NCBI RefSeq assembly: GCF_012034935.1
Contig: NZ_JAATEN010000004.1
Coordinates: forward strand, 1 to 64,000
Source: Streptomyces zingiberis
GTDB lineage: Bacteria; Actinomycetota; Actinomycetes; Streptomycetales; Streptomycetaceae
DNA: 64,000 nt
Direction of reading: 5' to 3'
A program made the translations under genes and the position numbers. Position 1 is the stretch's first letter; each line of letters opens with the position of its first letter. Shown here piece by piece: positions 61,122 to 64,000 of this stretch. The notes under the pieces were generated by a model. That model searched no databases and was not told where the DNA came from. It saw nothing but the letters and a program-made list of their open reading frames with translations.

Positions 61122-63956
61122 ATGGTGAGGCAGGAGGGCCCGGGGGCGCCGTCCGCGGACGGGCTGACGGCCGAGGAGGCGGCCGCCCGTCTGGAGCGGT
61201 ACGGTCCCAACGTCGTCGCCACCGGCCGGGCCACCCCCCTGTGGCGCCGGATCGCCGCGCAGCTGCGGGACCCGCTGATCCTCGTGCTGCTCGCGGCCAT
61301 CGTGCTGACCGTCGCCACCGGCGACCTCCTCGACACCGCGATCATCTCCCTCGTCGTGGTGGCCAACTCGGCCGTCGGGGTGGCGCAGGAGGTCCGCGCG
61401 GAGAAGGCCGTCATGGCGCTGCGGGAGCTGAGCGCGCCCATGGCGCGGGTGGTGCGCGGCGGGCGTGAGCGGCAGGTGCCCGCGCCGGAGGTGGTGCCGG
61501 GGGATCTGGTGCTGCTGGGCGAGGGCGACATCGTGCCCGCCGACGGCCGTCTGCTGGAGGAGGCCGGGCTGCTGGTCGATGAATCCTCGCTGACCGGGGA
61601 GCCGGAGCCGGTGGGCAAACCCGTGCCGGAGGGCGGGCCGGCGCCCTCGGTGTCGGCGGGCACCGTCGTGGTGCGCGGCCGGGGGCGGTTCGTCACCACC
61701 GCGACCGGCGCGGACAGCGCCACCGGCCGGATCGCCGCCCTGATGACGACCCGTCCGGGCGCCACCCCGCTGCAGCGCAGGCTGGCCGGTTTCGGGCGGG
61801 TGCTCGCGGGGGCCGCCGTGGTGCTCTGCGTGGCGGTCGCGGTGATCGGCCTGGTGCGCGGGCAGCCGCTGGAGCTGATGGCGGTGACGGCGGTCAGCCT
61901 CGTCGTCGCGGCCGTGCCCGAGTCGCTGCCGGCCGTGGTGACGCTGGGGCTGGCGCTGGGAGCGCGGCGCATGGCGGAGCGCAACGCGATCGTGCGGCGG
62001 CTGCCCGCGGTGGAGACCCTGGGCTCGGTGACGGTGATCGCCACCGACAAGACGGGCACCCTCACCGAGGGCCGGATGGCGGTCCGGCGGCTGTGGACCC
62101 CGCGGGGCACGGCGGAGGTCTCCGGCAGCGGTTACGCGCCCGTGGGCCGGGTGGAGCGCGCGGGCACCGCGCTGCGCCCGGAGACGGCGCCGGACGTCGC
62201 CGCGCTGCTCACCGCCGCCGTGCTGTGCAACGACGCGTCGCTCCAGCCCCCGGAGGCCGGCGAGGACCACCGGGGCGGTGGCGCGGGGGCCGCGGACGGT
62301 ACGGGGAGCGGAGTCGGCGGACCCGCCCGGGGAGGTGGGCGCGGCGTGACCGGCCATGACGGCGGACCCGGCGGCGGGGACGGCGGGGACGGCGGGGACG
62401 GCGGGGACGGCCGGGGCGGCGCCACGGGAGCGGGACCCGGCGCCCCGGGGGAGCGGCACGCCGCCACGCCGGGACGGAAGGGCGGCGACCCACCGGGGGA
62501 GTGGCACGCCCTCGGCGACCCCACCGAGGCGGCCCTCCTCGCCGCCGCCGCACGCCTGGGCCTGGACGAGGCGGCGCTCCGCCACGACTGGCCCCGCAGT
62601 GACGAGGTGCCCTTCAGCAGTGAGCGCGCGCGGATGACCACCGTGCACCGCCGGCCCGGCGGCGGTCTCCGCGTCATCTGCAAGGGTGCGCCCGAGGCGG
62701 TGCTCCTCCCGGAGGTCCTCGACGCGGACGGGCCGTCCCGCGGCGGGGCGTCCGAGGCCGCCCGGCGGCTCGCCGGCGAGGGCTACCGGGTGCTGGCCGT
62801 CGCCGCCGCCGACCGCGCGGAGCCCCCGCCGCCGGGCGGGGACTGGGAGTCCGGGCTCACCCTGCTGGGGCTGGCCGGGCTGCTGGACCCGCCGCGCGAG
62901 GCGGCGGCCGCCACGGTGGCGTCGGTGCGCCGGGCCGGCATCGTCCCCGTTCTGATCACGGGGGACCACCCGCTGACCGCCGGGGTCGTCGCCCGGCGGC
63001 TGGGGATCACGGAGGACGGCGGCGAGGCGGTGACCACGGGGGACCGCGTCCGGGACGGTTCCGCCGGCGATCTCACCGTCCCCCGGGTCTTCGCCCGCAT
63101 CGGCCCCGAACAGAAGCTCGACATCGTGGAGGCCTGGCGAGGCGCCGGGCACGTCGTCGCCATGACCGGTGACGGCGTCAACGACGGCCCCGCGCTGCAC
63201 CGCGCCGACATCGGTGTGGCCATGGGCCGGCGCGGTACCGAGGTGGCGCGTCAGGCGGCCGACCTGGTGCTGGCCGACGACGACCTGGGCACGGTGGAGG
63301 CCGCCGTCGAGGAGGGCCGCCGGGTCTACGCCAACGTCCGCCGCTTCCTGCTCTACGGTCTCGCGGGCGGCCTGGCGGAGATCCTGGTGATGCTGCTCGG
63401 CCCGTTCCTCGGTATGCCGCTGCCGCTGCTCCCGGCCCAGATCCTCTGGGTCAACCTGCTCACCCACGGACTGCCCGGGGTAGCGCTGGGCGCGGAACCG
63501 GTGGCCCCCGAGACGATGCGGCGCCCGCCACGGCCCCCGGAGGAGAGCGTGCTCGGCGCCGGGCTGTGGCCGCGTGTCCTGGTGCTCGGGGCGGTCATCG
63601 CCGCGGCGTCGCTGGGGGTGGGGGTCTGGGCCCACGCGACGGGACGGCCCTGGCAGACGATGATCTTCCTCGTGCTCGGCGCCACCCAGCTCGGTGTCGG
63701 CCTGGCCTCCCGCGCCCGCCCGGGCACCCTGGCCAACCCCTTCCTGCTGATCGGCGTGGCCACCGCACTGCTGCTCCAGATCGCGGGCGTCTACCTGCCG
63801 CCGCTGCAGAAACTCCTGGGCACCCAGCCCCTGGCCCCCGCCGACCTGGCCATCGGCTGCGCCCTCGCCGCCCTCGGCTACGGCGCGATGCGCCTCCAGT
63901 CCCGCCTGACGGCACACCGGGGCGCACCGGAGGAACCGGCGGGCCCCGGCCGGTGA
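61122..63956 (+). CDS. P-type cation-transporting ATPase (P2-type, Ca2+/Mg2+-like)
   Basis: 944 residues. The actuator motif is SSLTGEPEPVG (about 156), M4 carries VVAAVPESLPAVVTLGLALG, the phosphorylation site is ATDKTGTLTEG (D309), the nucleotide-binding KGAPE is near residue 524, and the hinge is AMTGDGVNDGPAL (about 682). Ten membrane helices are expected, and the C-terminal six are visible. Between the phosphorylation site and KGAPE lies a roughly 60-residue Gly/Asp-rich insertion with four GGD units. It belongs with Ca2+-ATPase-like P2 pumps; the ion is inferred. ATG 61122 with GGAGG eight bases upstream is preferred to GTG 61107. Confidence 0.93.
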   Translation: MVRQEGPGAPSADGLTAEEAAARLERYGPNVVATGRATPLWRRIAAQLRDPLILVLLAAIVLTVATGDLLDTAIISLVVVANSAVGVAQEVRAEKAVMALRELSAPMARVVRGGRERQVPAPEVVPGDLVLLGEGDIVPADGRLLEEAGLLVDESSLTGEPEPVGKPVPEGGPAPSVSAGTVVVRGRGRFVTTATGADSATGRIAALMTTRPGATPLQRRLAGFGRVLAGAAVVLCVAVAVIGLVRGQPLELMAVTAVSLVVAAVPESLPAVVTLGLALGARRMAERNAIVRRLPAVETLGSVTVIATDKTGTLTEGRMAVRRLWTPRGTAEVSGSGYAPVGRVERAGTALRPETAPDVAALLTAAVLCNDASLQPPEAGEDHRGGGAGAADGTGSGVGGPARGGGRGVTGHDGGPGGGDGGDGGDGGDGRGGATGAGPGAPGERHAATPGRKGGDPPGEWHALGDPTEAALLAAAARLGLDEAALRHDWPRSDEVPFSSERARMTTVHRRPGGGLRVICKGAPEAVLLPEVLDADGPSRGGASEAARRLAGEGYRVLAVAAADRAEPPPPGGDWESGLTLLGLAGLLDPPREAAAATVASVRRAGIVPVLITGDHPLTAGVVARRLGITEDGGEAVTTGDRVRDGSAGDLTVPRVFARIGPEQKLDIVEAWRGAGHVVAMTGDGVNDGPALHRADIGVAMGRRGTEVARQAADLVLADDDLGTVEAAVEEGRRVYANVRRFLLYGLAGGLAEILVMLLGPFLGMPLPLLPAQILWVNLLTHGLPGVALGAEPVAPETMRRPPRPPEESVLGAGLWPRVLVLGAVIAAASLGVGVWAHATGRPWQTMIFLVLGATQLGVGLASRARPGTLANPFLLIGVATALLLQIAGVYLPPLQKLLGTQPLAPADLAIGCALAALGYGAMRLQSRLTAHRGAPEEPAGPGR

Positions 63957-64000
63957 CGTCCGCCCCGGCCGGGCACGGAGGCGGGGCCCGTCCGTGCCGG

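Overview
The window looks like a chromosomal segment of a Streptomyces or close relative. Evidence is the very high G+C, the near-universal G/C at third codon positions, frequent GTG/TTG starts, 4-nt ATGA-type overlaps inside operons, and actinomycete-typical families (XRE-DUF5753/DUF397 'WhiJ-type' pairs, roadblock/LC7 proteins, SpoIIE-type phosphatase, tandem universal stress proteins, a DUF6397-like protein). No rRNA or tRNA gene was recognised. Functions are read from sequence motifs only; nothing was searched against a database.

Layout. (1) 1-1200: the right end of an IS21-type insertion sequence abuts a type I-E-like CRISPR locus. Two arrays (6 and 10 repeats plus a degenerate terminal repeat) are fused head to head with only one spacer-length interval between them. 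There is no leader and no cas gene in the window. (2) 1.2-5.1 kb: an ExaC-type aldehyde dehydrogenase and its GAF-domain regulator, then a PIG-L deacetylase. (3) 5.2-13.7 kb: an aromatic catabolism block. A tandem-IclR regulator is divergent from pcaI-pcaJ-pcaH-pcaG-pcaB-pcaD-pobA, which converts 4-hydroxybenzoate via protocatechuate and 3-oxoadipate to the CoA ester. The decarboxylase (PcaC) and thiolase (PcaF) steps are not encoded here. (4) 13.7-18.3 kb: xylose use, with a ROK repressor, xylB and divergent xylA. (5) 18.4-24.3 kb: small membrane protein, MOSC protein, hypothetical protein, MpaB-like oxygenase, two stand-alone roadblock/LC7 proteins and a DUF6397-like protein. (6) 24.6-36.8 kb: DUF3516-type helicase, DUF457 membrane hydrolase, a heterodimeric ABC exporter with complementary degenerate ATP sites, an L,D-transpeptidase lipoprotein, a homodimer-type ABC exporter, a flavin monooxygenase and a YjbQ protein. 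(7) 36.9-51.2 kb: a large membrane protein with a duplicated ectodomain, three TetR regulators with visible operators, an SDR, a WhiJ-type pair, VOC, DinB, an epoxide-hydrolase-like protein, small membrane proteins, an inositol-phosphatase-like protein and an SGNH esterase. (8) 51.3-53.5 kb: a second WhiJ-type locus with duplicated DUF397 genes and a divergent HATPase. (9) 53.5-64 kb: a redox/energy-stress island with two flavodoxins, three tandem-domain universal stress proteins, a GAF-SpoIIE phosphatase, an XRE-PNPOx fusion and a P-type cation ATPase.

The genes work together mainly in regions 2-4, where plant-derived aromatics and xylose are consumed, each set under a local regulator with a visible palindromic operator. 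Regions 7-9 are regulatory and stress-related. The most unusual items are the head-to-head CRISPR fusion, the helically phased CGCGTAC repeats shared by the two WhiJ-type loci, the split-site ABC exporter, the pca operon without pcaC, and two large inverted repeats in the stress island.
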